Assembly: GCF_008039875.1 (NCBI RefSeq)
Contig: NZ_VRUU01000053.1
Location: forward strand, 1-34,930
Source of the DNA: Methylobacterium sp. WL119
Lineage (GTDB): Bacteria > Pseudomonadota > Alphaproteobacteria > Rhizobiales > Beijerinckiaceae
Direction: 5' to 3'
DNA length: 34,930 nucleotides
Under the pieces are notes generated by a model. The model did no database searches. It was not told the origin of the DNA and worked only from the letters and a program-made list of their open reading frames with translations. Shown here piece after piece: positions 8,436 to 17,214 of the stretch. The position numbers were made by a program, and so were the translations under genes. How positions within the stretch are numbered: the stretch's first letter is position 1; every line of letters begins with the position of its first letter.

Positions 8436-9257
8436 ATGGCCACCGCACAGGACGTACAGGACGGGGGCGTGCAGCTCGTCCACAGCCTCCAGGACATCCG
8501 GTTCTGGGAGATCGGGCTCATCGTCGTCGGCACCTGGGCGGCGATCTGGCTGGTGCGCAGCACCTTTCCCTACCTCGCCGAACGCGGCCCGAGCCGCCTG
8601 AGGCTCTACCTCCTGGCGGCCGTGCCCATCGCGCGATTGCTCCTGATGGTGCTCGCCATCGTCTGGATCGTGCCCATCGTCTTCAACATCACCCTGCAGA
8701 ACTTCCTGGTCATCGCCGGCGCGGCCAGCGTCGCCATCGGCTTCGCCTTCAAGGATTACGTCAGCAGCCTAATCGCCGGGGTGGTGGCCCTGGTCGAGCG
8801 GCCGTATCGCCCAGGGGACTGGGTCAAGGTCGGCTCCGACTATGGCGAGGTGCGAAACGTCGGACTGCGCGCGATCCTGCTCCAGACGCCCGACGACAAC
8901 GCAGTGACCGTCCCGCACTCGACGATCTGGACCGACCGGATCACCAACGCGAACGACGGCGCCGAGACCCTGCAGTGCGTCGCCGACTTCTACCTGCTGC
9001 CCCGGCACGACGGCGCCCTCGTTCGCGCGCTGCTGAAGGACGTGGCGCTGACCAGCCCGTTCCTGAACTACGGCAAATCGGTCCGGGTGGTGCTGCATGA
9101 GGAGCCCTGGGGCACGCACTACAAGCTGCGCGCCTACCCGTTCGACATGCGTGACCAGTTCGCCTTCGTCAGCGACCTGACCGTACGCGGCAAGCTCGCC
9201 ATCGCCGACGCCGGCGCCATGGAGGCGGTCGCGCTGACGCCGTCTCCCACAATCTGA
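8436..9257 (+). CDS. MscS-family mechanosensitive ion channel
   Basis: Small-conductance mechanosensitive channel protein of 273 residues, homo-oligomeric in the inner membrane and a safety valve under hypo-osmotic stress in the family. Three N-terminal hydrophobic segments are visible (about 22-42, 62-85, 88-112). The third is the glycine/alanine-rich pore helix region FLVIAGAASVAIGFAFKD, followed by the beta-domain hallmark VERPYRPGDWVKVGSDYGEV. The C-terminal domain is short. The start could be TTG 8427, overlapping the preceding stop, or ATG 8436; ATG is taken. The second MscS gene 83 bp downstream is a different subfamily, not a tandem copy. Confidence 0.88.
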   Translation: MATAQDVQDGGVQLVHSLQDIRFWEIGLIVVGTWAAIWLVRSTFPYLAERGPSRLRLYLLAAVPIARLLLMVLAIVWIVPIVFNITLQNFLVIAGAASVAIGFAFKDYVSSLIAGVVALVERPYRPGDWVKVGSDYGEVRNVGLRAILLQTPDDNAVTVPHSTIWTDRITNANDGAETLQCVADFYLLPRHDGALVRALLKDVALTSPFLNYGKSVRVVLHEEPWGTHYKLRAYPFDMRDQFAFVSDLTVRGKLAIADAGAMEAVALTPSPTI

Positions 9258-9340
9258 CCGAGCGGCGTCGAGCGCGGCTTCGGGGCTGACCATTCCGACC
9301 CGGACGCATTCCCGTCCAGGTCCACACGAAGGATCAATGC

Positions 9341-10327
9341 GTGCATTTTCTCGGGATCGATTGGGTCGGCGTGAATGCCGAGAACGGGCGAAAGCTCCTG
9401 CTTTCCCTGATCTTCATCGCGGTGATCGTCGGGGGCGGGATCGGCCTTCGGGCGCTGGTCGGGCTAGTCCTGAACCGGACCGACCATTCCACGCTCCAGA
9501 CCAAGTTCTGGACGCGCCAGGGCATCAGCCTCCTCGCGGCGGTGTTGCTGGTCCTCGGCCTGCTCTCGATCTGGTTCAACGACCCCGCCCGCCTCGCCAC
9601 CGCCTTCGGCCTGATGTCCGCCGGACTCGCTTTCGCGCTTCAGCAGGTCGTCACCTCGGTGGCCGGCTACTTCGTGATCCTGCGCGGCTCCACCTTCACG
9701 GTGGGTGACCGCATCACCATGGGCGGCGTGCGCGGAGACGTGCTCCGCCTCGGTTTCATCCAGACCACGATCATGGAGATGGGCCAGCCGCCGGCGGTGC
9801 AGGGCAGCAGCCCGGCCATGTGGGTGCGCAGCCGCCAGTTCACCGGCCGCATCGTCACGGTGAGCAACGCGCAGATCTTCTCCGAGCCGGTGTTCAACTA
9901 CACGCGCGACTTCCCGTTCATCTGGGAGGAGATGTCCATTCCCATCACCTACGAGGCCGACCGGGCGAGGGTCGAGGCGATCATGCTCGCTGCGGCAAGG
10001 CGGCATGCCCTGGACACGAACGCCATGACCGCCGAGGCCAAGACGAACCTGCAGGAACGCTTCGGGGTCGAGCCCATCGACCTGGAGCCGCGCGTCTTTT
10101 TCCGGATCACCGACAACTGGCTGGAGCTGACCGTCCGCTTCATCCTCGGCACCCACCAGATCCGAGGCGCCAAGGACGCCATGAGCCGCGAGATGCTGGT
10201 GGGCCTCGACGCCGCGGGCATCGGCATCGCCTCGGCCACCTACGACATCGTCGGGCTGCCCCCCGTCGAGCTCGCCGGCCGGCGACGCGCCGGACGGACC
10301 GCCGCCACCCCGGAGGTTGCGGAATGA
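9341..10327 (+). CDS. MscS-family mechanosensitive ion channel, second subtype
   Basis: MscS-like channel of 328 residues. Predicted transmembrane segments lie at about 19-40, 60-80 and 85-112, with pore helix region LMSAGLAFALQQVVTSVAGYFVI and then the beta domain starting STFTVGDRITMGGVRGDV. A longer loop in the beta domain (about 135-165, QPPAVQGSSPAMWVRSRQF) sets it apart from its upstream neighbour. The GTG start at 9341 is supported by AAGGA seven bases upstream; the nearby ATG at 9337 is out of frame. The C-terminal 25 residues are basic and disordered-looking. It probably shares a transcript with the preceding channel and the unrecognised gene at 7255-8430. Confidence 0.88.
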   Translation: MHFLGIDWVGVNAENGRKLLLSLIFIAVIVGGGIGLRALVGLVLNRTDHSTLQTKFWTRQGISLLAAVLLVLGLLSIWFNDPARLATAFGLMSAGLAFALQQVVTSVAGYFVILRGSTFTVGDRITMGGVRGDVLRLGFIQTTIMEMGQPPAVQGSSPAMWVRSRQFTGRIVTVSNAQIFSEPVFNYTRDFPFIWEEMSIPITYEADRARVEAIMLAAARRHALDTNAMTAEAKTNLQERFGVEPIDLEPRVFFRITDNWLELTVRFILGTHQIRGAKDAMSREMLVGLDAAGIGIASATYDIVGLPPVELAGRRRAGRTAATPEVAE

Positions 10328-10519
10328 CGAACCCAAGGGCGCATGCGTCGCCGAGGCCCTCCCCGGGCGATCCGGTCCCGGTCTGGGCCCCCGACACTCG
10401 GCGTTTCCGTCACATGGCTGGAGGGGCGCTCGCGTTATCGAACCTGCCGCAGCCAGGACGGACTTTGTCCGCCGCCTGGGGCACCGGGCCGGCCGAGACA
10501 GGCGCGGTCATCGTGTGAT

Positions 10520-10539
10520 GGGATCCTCCGGTGGATCCC
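10520..10539 (+). terminator. Hairpin between the channel genes and the next kinase
   Basis: Perfect 7-bp inverted repeat GGGATCC - TCCGGT - GGATCCC in the 324-bp gap after the second MscS gene, followed by only a short T pair. It may terminate the channel operon; the absence of a T-run leaves this uncertain. The rest of the gap 10328-10651 shows no gene. Confidence 0.35.
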
Positions 10540-10651
10540 TTGATGCGGATCACCGACGCGGGTGGACAAGGGCGCCGAGGACGCGAAAAGACGTGCCCTA
10601 CACGTTCGACCGCGAGCGGACGCCGGTGAGCCACCAAACAAGGGAAACGCC

Positions 10652-11791
10652 ATGACAGACGCCGTGGCGCCGACGCCGACCGCTCCGGACGCGTCCGACT
10701 TCCGCAACCTCGCCGACACCCTGCCCCAGATGGCTTGGATCGCGGACGCGAACGGCGACATCTTCTGGTACAATCAGCGTTGGTACGATTACACGGGCAC
10801 GACCATCGATTCCATGAAGGGCTGGGGCTGGAAGGCCGTCCACCATCCCGACCATGTCGAACGGGTCGTCGAGCGGATCTCACACGCCTTCAAGGTCGGC
10901 GAGCCCTGGAAAGACACCTTTCCCCTGCGTAGCGCCACCGGCGAGTACCGCTGGTTCCTCTCGCTCGCCAACCCCTTTCGCGATGCGGAGGGGCGCGTCA
11001 TCCGCTGGTACGGGACCAACACGGACATCACCGACCGCAAGCGCATGGAGGGACGGCTCGCCCGTCATGCGGTCGACCTGCGACGAACCAACGAGGAACT
11101 GGAGCAGTTCGCCTACGTCGCCTCGCACGACCTCAAGGCGCCGCTCCGCGGCATCGAGAACCTCGTCGGCTGGATTGAGGAGGATCTCGAAGGCGCGCTG
11201 ACCGGCGACGTCCAGACCAACATGGATCTCCTGAAGAGCCGGGTCCGGCGCCTGGAGAGCCTGCTCGACGACCTGCTGGCCTATTCGCGGGCCGGCCGCG
11301 CGGACGTCGCCTTCGCGCCGGTCGACACCAAGGCCCTCGTCGAGGAACTCGCCGTGCTGGTGAGCCCACCCGACGGGTTCGAGATCGTCGCCGCCGACGA
11401 CCTACCGACGCTGAACGCGGCGAAGGCGCCGCTGACCCAGGCGATCCAGAACCTGGTCGGCAACGCGATCAAGCACCACGACCATCCGGGCGACGGTCGC
11501 GTCCGCGTCGATGCGCACCCGATGGGCGATATGGTAGAGTTCGTGGTCACGGACGACGGTGCCGGCATCCCGGAGCAGTTCCGCGAGCGCGTATTCGGCA
11601 TGTTCCAGACCCTGAGGCCCCGCGACGAGGTCGAGGGCAGCGGCATGGGTCTCGCCATCGTCAGGAAACTCGTCGAGCGCCAGGGTGGCAAGGTCTGGCT
11701 GACCGAAGGTCGGGAAGGGCGCGGCCTCTCGGTGCATTTCACGTGGCCGCGGGACGGCACGAAGGGGGGGACTGATGGGTTCGACGGTTAA
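10652..11791 (+). CDS. PAS-domain HisKA sensor histidine kinase
   Basis: Soluble two-component kinase of 379 residues. A PAS domain (about 15-130) starts with FRNLADTLPQMAWIADANG and ends with the typical TDITDRKRMEG. A dimerisation helix with phospho-accepting H159 follows in EQFAYVASHDLKAPLRGI, the sequence type found in bacteriophytochrome-like kinases, then an ATPase domain with N box LVGNAIKHHD, G1 DDGAGIP, F box FGMFQTL and G2 GSGMGLAIV. The ATG at 10652 has AGGGA upstream; earlier in-frame codons lie in low-quality sequence. The last 17 bases overlap the start of the next gene, a receiver protein, so the two are translationally coupled and almost certainly partners. Confidence 0.9.
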   Translation: MTDAVAPTPTAPDASDFRNLADTLPQMAWIADANGDIFWYNQRWYDYTGTTIDSMKGWGWKAVHHPDHVERVVERISHAFKVGEPWKDTFPLRSATGEYRWFLSLANPFRDAEGRVIRWYGTNTDITDRKRMEGRLARHAVDLRRTNEELEQFAYVASHDLKAPLRGIENLVGWIEEDLEGALTGDVQTNMDLLKSRVRRLESLLDDLLAYSRAGRADVAFAPVDTKALVEELAVLVSPPDGFEIVAADDLPTLNAAKAPLTQAIQNLVGNAIKHHDHPGDGRVRVDAHPMGDMVEFVVTDDGAGIPEQFRERVFGMFQTLRPRDEVEGSGMGLAIVRKLVERQGGKVWLTEGREGRGLSVHFTWPRDGTKGGTDGFDG

Positions 11792-12200
11792 CCTGCTGCT
11801 GGTCGACGACGACGAGGTCGACGTTCAAGGGCTGAAGCGTGCCTTCAAGAAGAGCAAGATCGGCAACCCGATCACCGTCGCCCGCGACGGCATCGAGGCG
11901 CTGGAGTTCCTGCGCGGCCAGAACGGCAAGGAGAAGCTGCCGAAGCCCCACCTCATCCTCCTCGACCTCAACATGCCGCGCATGAACGGCATCGAGTTCC
12001 TAGAGGAGATCCGGGCCGACGAAGACCTGCGCACCGCGGTGGTGTTCATGATCACCACCTCGAAGGCCGACGAGGACCGCATGCGGGCCTACGGGCACAA
12101 CGTGGCCGGCTACATCGTCAAGCGCGATCCGGCCAACACCTTCATGGAGGCGGTCTCCATGCTGGAGCACTTCTGGAAGGTGGTCGAGTTTCCGCAATAG
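11775..12200 (+). CDS. Rcp1-type single-domain response regulator
   Basis: Receiver-only protein of 141 residues of the kind that pairs with phytochrome-like kinases (Rcp1 type). LLLVDDDEVDVQGLKRAFKK holds the acidic residues, D64 in LILLDLNMPRMNG is the phospho-acceptor, and FMITTSKADED and K116 complete the site. The ATG at 11775 lies inside the preceding kinase gene (17-base overlap) with GGGGGGA close upstream. The product most likely receives phosphate from the kinase at 10652 and may pass it to the hybrid kinase that follows 14 bp downstream. Confidence 0.9.
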   Translation: MGSTVNLLLVDDDEVDVQGLKRAFKKSKIGNPITVARDGIEALEFLRGQNGKEKLPKPHLILLDLNMPRMNGIEFLEEIRADEDLRTAVVFMITTSKADEDRMRAYGHNVAGYIVKRDPANTFMEAVSMLEHFWKVVEFPQ

Positions 12201-12214
12201 GGCTCGGCACCATC

Positions 12215-13363
12215 GTGGAAGCCCCCACCCGCATCCTGCTGATCGACGACGACGCCGTCGACCGGAGCTCCGTGCGCCGCGCCCTGAAGAAGTCGGGGCT
12301 GAAGCACGACCTGACCGAGGCGCCCGACGGCACGACCGGCTTGCGCCTGGCGCGGGAGGATGCGTTCGACTGCATCCTCCTCGACTACCGCCTACCGGAC
12401 GTCGACACCTTCGACCTGCTGGCCTCCCTCCTCGCCCTCCCGGGCGAGGGTCACGCCGTGCTGATGCTGACGGGCGAGGCGGACGAGGACCTCGCGTTCC
12501 GGTTGATGCGGGCCGGCGCCCTCGACTACCTCGCCAAGGCGGAGGCGACCCCGTCGAGCCTCGCCCGGGCGATCCGCTACGCAGAAGCCCGCCGCGGCTT
12601 CCAGGCGAAGCTCGACGAAGCTAGGCGCGAGGCCGAGGCGAAGTCGCTGGAGCTCGACACCCTCAACCGGCAGAAGACCCTGCTGTTCTCGATCATCGCT
12701 CACGACCTGCGCAATCCGTTCCAGTCGCTGCTCGGACTGTCGGAGGTCCTGGGGAAGGCGGTGGCGACGCGGGACCACGCCTCCATCGAGCGCCGGGCCA
12801 AGGGCATCAACGACGCCGCGACGCAGGCCTACGCGCTGCTGGAGAGCCTATTCTCCTGGGCGAGCCTGCAGATGGACACGATGGCGGTGACGATTACCGA
12901 CGTCGCCGTCGGCACGGTGGGGGCGGAAGTGATGCAGGGCGCCGCCGAGGCGGCTGCCGACAAGGGTCTGACCCTGGCCATCGACTGCCAGGGGGCCATC
13001 GTGCGCGCGCAGCGCGACATGCTGGCCACGGTGCTGCGCAACCTCGTCAGCAACGCGGTCAAGTTCACGCTGCCGGGAGGGACGATCACGGTTGCCGGCC
13101 GGCGGACCGGGAGCGGCGTCGAGATCACGGTCTCCGATACTGGCGTCGGCATGCCTGCTGGTAAGGTGGCCGACCTATTCCGGCTCGACCGACGCAGCAC
13201 GACGAACGGCACGGCGGGCGAGCGCGGGAGCGGGCTGGGCCTCCTGCTCTGCCGCGACCTCGTGGAGCGGCAAGGCGGTGAACTGACCGTTACGAGTTCC
13301 CCGGACCAGGGCACCACCTTCCGCTTCACTCTTCCGGAAGCGGCCGGCGCCCCATGTCCCTGA
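12215..13363 (+). CDS. Receiver-histidine kinase hybrid
   Basis: A 382-residue protein with an N-terminal receiver (1-125: IDDDAVDRSS, phospho-acceptor D57 in CILLDYRLPD, K108) joined through a coiled-coil-like helix (about 125-155) to a HisKA domain with H163 in LLFSIIAHDLRNPFQSLLGLSE and an ATPase domain (N box NLVSNAVKFT, G1 SDTGVGMP, G2 GERGSGLGLLLC). Having the receiver at the N-terminus suggests that kinase activity is controlled by phosphorylation from another kinase, probably the pair just upstream. The GTG at 12215 is the first start and lies 14 bp after the receiver gene. The 3' end overlaps the next kinase gene by 10 bp. Confidence 0.88.
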   Translation: MEAPTRILLIDDDAVDRSSVRRALKKSGLKHDLTEAPDGTTGLRLAREDAFDCILLDYRLPDVDTFDLLASLLALPGEGHAVLMLTGEADEDLAFRLMRAGALDYLAKAEATPSSLARAIRYAEARRGFQAKLDEARREAEAKSLELDTLNRQKTLLFSIIAHDLRNPFQSLLGLSEVLGKAVATRDHASIERRAKGINDAATQAYALLESLFSWASLQMDTMAVTITDVAVGTVGAEVMQGAAEAAADKGLTLAIDCQGAIVRAQRDMLATVLRNLVSNAVKFTLPGGTITVAGRRTGSGVEITVSDTGVGMPAGKVADLFRLDRRSTTNGTAGERGSGLGLLLCRDLVERQGGELTVTSSPDQGTTFRFTLPEAAGAPCP

Positions 13364-15069
13364 CTACCCGTATCCTGATCCTTGTCATGCTCGCCCTGGC
13401 CCCCGCGCTCGCCATCCAGGGCTACAACGAGCACGCCCTACGCTCGTCGCGCGACGAGATCGTGCGTGCCGATACGATGGCAACGGCCCGCACCGTCGCG
13501 GAGGACCTTTCGCAGGTCGCGGAGATGGCGCGGCAAGCTCTGAACTTCATCGCGCAGGACCCAGCGGTCCGAACGCTGGAGCCCTCGGGGTGCACCGAGT
13601 ACCTGCGTCGGGCGGTACGCGACAACCCGCAGTTCGCGGTGCTGGCCCTGACCCGGCCGGACGGGACCGTCGTGTGCAACAGCCTCGGGTCCGCGCCCGG
13701 CTCCTACGCTGTGCCCGAGCGGGTGTATCAGCGCCGCGCCGTCGCCGAGGGTGCGTTCGTGATGGGCACCTACGCCCGCGGCAATGCCTCGCGCAGGAAT
13801 TCACTGCATTTCGCTCAAGCCCTGCCAGACGCAGCCGGCCGGACGGTGGGAGTGCTCGCCGTCGCCGTCGACCTCGGCTGGCTCGACGGCTACCTCAGGC
13901 GCAACCTGAGACTGCCCAGTACCTCCGTGACGGTGGCGGACCAGGACGGGATCATCCTGGTCCGCTATCCGGATGGGGATGAATGGGTCGGGAAGCCGGT
14001 GCCGCCGGATCGGCAGCGCATCGTGATGAGCCGTGGCGAGGGTGTCCGCGTCGACTTGGGCATCGACGGGCGCGAACGCATCCTCGCCAACGCCAAGCCC
14101 GGTGGGGCGGCTTCGTCCGCATGGGTCACGGTCGGCCGGGACCGCGATGTCGCCTTCGCGGACGTGGACGCCGCCACCCGCAGGGGCGTGGTGCTGATCG
14201 CGCTGGGTGCGATTTTGGCCGTGGCCGCCGCGTTCCTGGCGGGACGCGCCTTCATTCGCCGCCCCTTCGACCGCCTGCTCCGGACGGCATCGAAATGGCA
14301 GGCCGGAGATCTTGCGGCCCGGACAGGGTTGGACGGCGCCGACGAGTTCGGTCGGCTCGGCAGCAAGCTCGACGCGATGGCCGGAAGCCTCCAGCGCAAC
14401 GAGGCCGACCTTCGCGACGAGGTCCGCAACGGTCGCGCGATGCAGGAACGGCAGGTGACGATGCTGCATGAGCTCAACCATCGCGTGAAGAACACCCTCG
14501 CCACGGTCCAGGCCCTGGCACGGCAATCGACGCGCGGCGGCGATGCACCCGGGGAGAGGCTGGAGGCACGCATCCTCGCCCTGTCGAAGACCCATGACCT
14601 CCTGACGCGGGACGACTGGTCGGGCGCTCCCCTTCGGGCGGTGCTGGAGAACGAGCTGGGCCCCTATCGCGGCGGCGACGCGACCTTCGTCGTGGACGGT
14701 CCCGACGTGGACCTTCCGCCGCGCCATGTGCTGTCCCTCGGGATGACGCTCCACGAGCTGGCCACCAACGCCGCCAAGCACGGCGCGCTGTCCGTTCCCG
14801 GAGGCGAGGTTCGGATCGCATGGTCGGTCATAGCCGACGCTGGCAAAGGCCGTCGGCTCCTCCTGGAGTGGCGGGAGACCGGCGGCCCGCCGACCGTTCC
14901 GCCGACGCGTCGGGGCTTCGGCACGCGGCTGATCGCAGTCAGCGTCGAGCGCGAACTCGATGGGGAGATCGACCTCGATTTCGCCGAGACGGGCCTCCGC
15001 GTTGCCTTGGATGTCCCGTTGACTGCGCTTGGGGCCGCTCACTTGAGCCCACTTGCCACCACGCATTGA
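13354..15069 (+). CDS. Membrane-bound HWE-family sensor histidine kinase (dCache-HAMP-HWE)
   Basis: A 571-residue sensor. Transmembrane helix 1 at about 6-22; periplasmic double-Cache-like domain at about 35-270, with features such as VLALTRPDGTVVCNSLG and SVTVADQDGIILVRYPDGDEWVG; helix 2 at about 279-298; HAMP at about 300-352 (RRPFDRLLRTASKWQAGDL); then the HWE kinase core with H376 in HELNHRVKNTLATVQALARQ, HELATNAAKHGALS, the W-x-E motif in LEWRETGGP, and RRGFGTRLIAV. Two extracytoplasmic cysteines (C80, C108) could form a disulfide. The ATG overlaps the hybrid kinase gene by 10 bp, so the two are translationally coupled. It is the last gene of the plus-strand signalling run. Confidence 0.9.
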   Translation: MSLTTRILILVMLALAPALAIQGYNEHALRSSRDEIVRADTMATARTVAEDLSQVAEMARQALNFIAQDPAVRTLEPSGCTEYLRRAVRDNPQFAVLALTRPDGTVVCNSLGSAPGSYAVPERVYQRRAVAEGAFVMGTYARGNASRRNSLHFAQALPDAAGRTVGVLAVAVDLGWLDGYLRRNLRLPSTSVTVADQDGIILVRYPDGDEWVGKPVPPDRQRIVMSRGEGVRVDLGIDGRERILANAKPGGAASSAWVTVGRDRDVAFADVDAATRRGVVLIALGAILAVAAAFLAGRAFIRRPFDRLLRTASKWQAGDLAARTGLDGADEFGRLGSKLDAMAGSLQRNEADLRDEVRNGRAMQERQVTMLHELNHRVKNTLATVQALARQSTRGGDAPGERLEARILALSKTHDLLTRDDWSGAPLRAVLENELGPYRGGDATFVVDGPDVDLPPRHVLSLGMTLHELATNAAKHGALSVPGGEVRIAWSVIADAGKGRRLLLEWRETGGPPTVPPTRRGFGTRLIAVSVERELDGEIDLDFAETGLRVALDVPLTALGAAHLSPLATTH

Positions 15070-15201
15070 GGGACGAGCAGTCAGCGACATCGAAAGGATT
15101 GGACTTCGGCCGGAGGCGAAAGATGCCCCTCGGACGCCATGCCCCGGCATACGTCGAGATCACCTTGGCTCATGCCGCGGATCGCCCAAACGACTCTCGA
15201 T

Positions 15202-15225
15202 CTGTCACCCAGGCAGGGACGACAG
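15202..15225 (-). terminator. Weak hairpin after selB
   Basis: CTGTC/GACAG arms (15202-15206 and 15221-15225) with an inner CCC/GGG pairing begin directly at the end of selB, where the kinase run and selB converge. There is no T-run. The 156-bp gap 15070-15225 contains no gene and no tRNA-like sequence that I can see. Confidence 0.3.
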
Positions 15226-17145
15226 CTAAGATTTGTTTGGTGTGAACGCCTCTTGTCGAACGCGGCGCCCCTCAGCGACACGCATCGTCAGACCCTGCGC
15301 ATCGAAGTATTCCAGGATCGGCATCGTGATGTTCCGCCCGATCCCGGTTGCTTCGCGAAACTGCCCAACGGTGAGTAGCGCTTCAGGATGTGCGCCGGCC
15401 ACCGCCCGGGCGTGATCCACCAATTCGAGCAGGACGCTGGGCAGGATGTAATAGTGCTTCGAGATACGCTGCAGCCAGCCGATGCGGCCGAGCCGATCCA
15501 GAAAGCCACGCAAGATGTCCGGCTCACTGCCCACGCGCTGCGCGAGTTCGGCCAAGCGCGGCTGATCGAGCCCGGCCTCCTTTAAAATCGCGCGTATCTC
15601 CTCGTGAAGTACCGCATCCTCGGGACTGAGGCGGACGACGTGCCCCGGGCGATGATGGTAGCTGCCGCGACGCGCGACCGTACCGTCGCGGACCAGCGCG
15701 TCGAGAATGACCGGCAAAACCCTGCGGTCTTGAAGGAGAATGCCTGCCGCGACTTCCTCCGGGGACAGCCCCGGATTGTCGGGCTCGGTCCGATGCGTGT
15801 CGTCGAGCACCGCGAGGACGGCACCGCGGATGCCGTTCATGCGCGCGCCTGAGAAACCGAGCGGACCGCGGGGCGTCTCCACCACCATGACGCCGAGGGT
15901 GTCTGCAAGGGCAGACATGGCCGCCGCCGGAACGTTGCGTGACCGCGCGAAGTGAACGAGATCCACCTCTACCGGGCTGGCTTCGAGCAGGCCGTCGAGC
16001 GCGTGCCCATCGTCGGCTTGGTCGAGGGCCTGAACGATCGCCTGCCGCTCTTCCGACCAAGCTCCGCGTCGCGGACTGTCGATGTCGACGATTGTGCCTC
16101 CGCCCAGGGTGCGCGAGGCGGAGATGTCGCGGAGGATGAAGCGGTCGCCGTAAAGCGCCCCAAGTCCCGCATCGAGGGCGATCAGAGCTCTGGCCGACCC
16201 GCCAGGCTCGATGACGACGCCCTCCGCGAGGAGTACCCGCCCGGTGACCAAGCCAGCGCCGTGGTGCACCTGGACGGGCGTGCGATGGCGGAGAGCCCGT
16301 TTTTCACCGGGCAGCAGGCGCAGCGTCACGTCGAGACGCAGGGTCGGCCCAAGCAGCGCCGGTGCGAGGATCCAGTCCCCGCGATGGATGTCCCCCTTCG
16401 ACAGGCGGGGGCCAACGATATTCAGGGCGCAGCGCTGCCCGGCGCCGGCCTCATCGGTCACGAGGTCCTCGGCACGGATGCCCCGCACCCGCACCTCCTG
16501 TCCGCCCGGGGAGGCCAGCAGGCGGTCGCCAACGCGCACGGTGCCGGCATGTACGGCCCCGGTGACCACGATGCCGGCCCCCGAGATCGTAAAGGAGCGG
16601 TCGACCGCCAGACGGAAGCCCCTTGCCGTCGGTCGGACCACGGCGGGCGTGGCCGCAGCGGAGTCCAGCAGGCCCGCGAGCTCGGGGATGCCGGCACCGG
16701 ACAACGACGAACAGGCGACGATGGGTGCATTGGCGAGGCCGGTCCCGGTCAACGCCGTGCGGATCTCGGCGCGAACCGTCGCGAGACGCGTCGGGTCCAC
16801 CTTGTCGCTCTTGGTGACCGCCACGATCCCATGTCCGAGGCCGAGCAGGTCAAGGATGGCGATGTGCTCACGGGTCTGGGGCATGACGCCGTCGTCGGCC
16901 GCCACGACGAGGAGGGCGAACGCGACGCCGGTCGCCCCTGCCACCATCGTGCGCACCAGGCGCTCATGGCCGGGCACGTCCACGAAGCCGAGAGTGCAAT
17001 CACCCCGACGCGCGTAGGCGAACCCGAGATCCAAGGTGATGCCGCGGGCCTTCTCTTCCGGCAGCCGGTCGGCGTCGACGCCGGTGAGCGCCTTCACCAG
17101 CGTCGTCTTGCCGTGGTCGATATGACCCGCCGTCACGACGATCAT
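15226..17145 (-). CDS. selB: Selenocysteine-specific translation elongation factor SelB
   Basis: Delivers selenocysteinyl-tRNA to the ribosome at UGA codons followed by a SECIS hairpin. The protein has 639 residues, the usual SelB length. The N-terminal GTPase domain shows VVTAGHIDHGKTTLVKALTG (G1), RGITLDLGF (G2), DVPGHERLV (G3) and TKSDKVD (G4), with the SelB-type short effector region. EF-Tu-like beta barrels follow (about 175-370). The C-terminal third consists of winged-helix domains that bind SECIS RNA, ending in TVGQFREATGIGRNITMPILEYFDAQGLTMRVAEGRRV, a typical SelB signature. The ATG at 17143-17145 has little ribosome-binding sequence. The gene lies 69 bp downstream of, and in line with, the TGA-containing gene at 17215-18705, with a strong hairpin in between. 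selA, selD and tRNA-Sec are not in the window. Confidence 0.95.
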   Translation of the reverse strand: MIVVTAGHIDHGKTTLVKALTGVDADRLPEEKARGITLDLGFAYARRGDCTLGFVDVPGHERLVRTMVAGATGVAFALLVVAADDGVMPQTREHIAILDLLGLGHGIVAVTKSDKVDPTRLATVRAEIRTALTGTGLANAPIVACSSLSGAGIPELAGLLDSAAATPAVVRPTARGFRLAVDRSFTISGAGIVVTGAVHAGTVRVGDRLLASPGGQEVRVRGIRAEDLVTDEAGAGQRCALNIVGPRLSKGDIHRGDWILAPALLGPTLRLDVTLRLLPGEKRALRHRTPVQVHHGAGLVTGRVLLAEGVVIEPGGSARALIALDAGLGALYGDRFILRDISASRTLGGGTIVDIDSPRRGAWSEERQAIVQALDQADDGHALDGLLEASPVEVDLVHFARSRNVPAAAMSALADTLGVMVVETPRGPLGFSGARMNGIRGAVLAVLDDTHRTEPDNPGLSPEEVAAGILLQDRRVLPVILDALVRDGTVARRGSYHHRPGHVVRLSPEDAVLHEEIRAILKEAGLDQPRLAELAQRVGSEPDILRGFLDRLGRIGWLQRISKHYYILPSVLLELVDHARAVAGAHPEALLTVGQFREATGIGRNITMPILEYFDAQGLTMRVAEGRRVRQEAFTPNKS

Positions 17146-17176
17146 GGCTTGGCGACTTCGTGCTGGAGCCCGGGGT

Positions 17177-17204
17177 GGCCGGCGCGGAACGGTCCGCGCC
17201 GGCC
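17177..17204 (-). promoter_or_regulatory. Strong hairpin between the Sec-SBP gene and selB
   Basis: Perfect 12-bp inverted repeat GGCCGGCGCGGA - ACGG - TCCGCGCCGGCC in the 69-bp intercistronic gap. It is not followed by a T-run on the minus strand, so a simple terminator is less likely than an attenuator, an RNA stability or processing element, or a translational control structure for selB. Confidence 0.6.
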
Positions 17205-17214
17205 GGAAGCGACC

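Noticed and set aside
13801..15150. 449-codon minus-strand open frame
   Set aside because: Antisense to the dCache-HAMP-HWE kinase, which has complete domains.
15070..15225. tRNA-Sec gene near selB
   Set aside because: Neither this gap nor 17146-17214 nor 18706-18903 shows a 95-base tRNA fold with a TCA anticodon and a TTCGAATCC-type arm. selC must be elsewhere if present.
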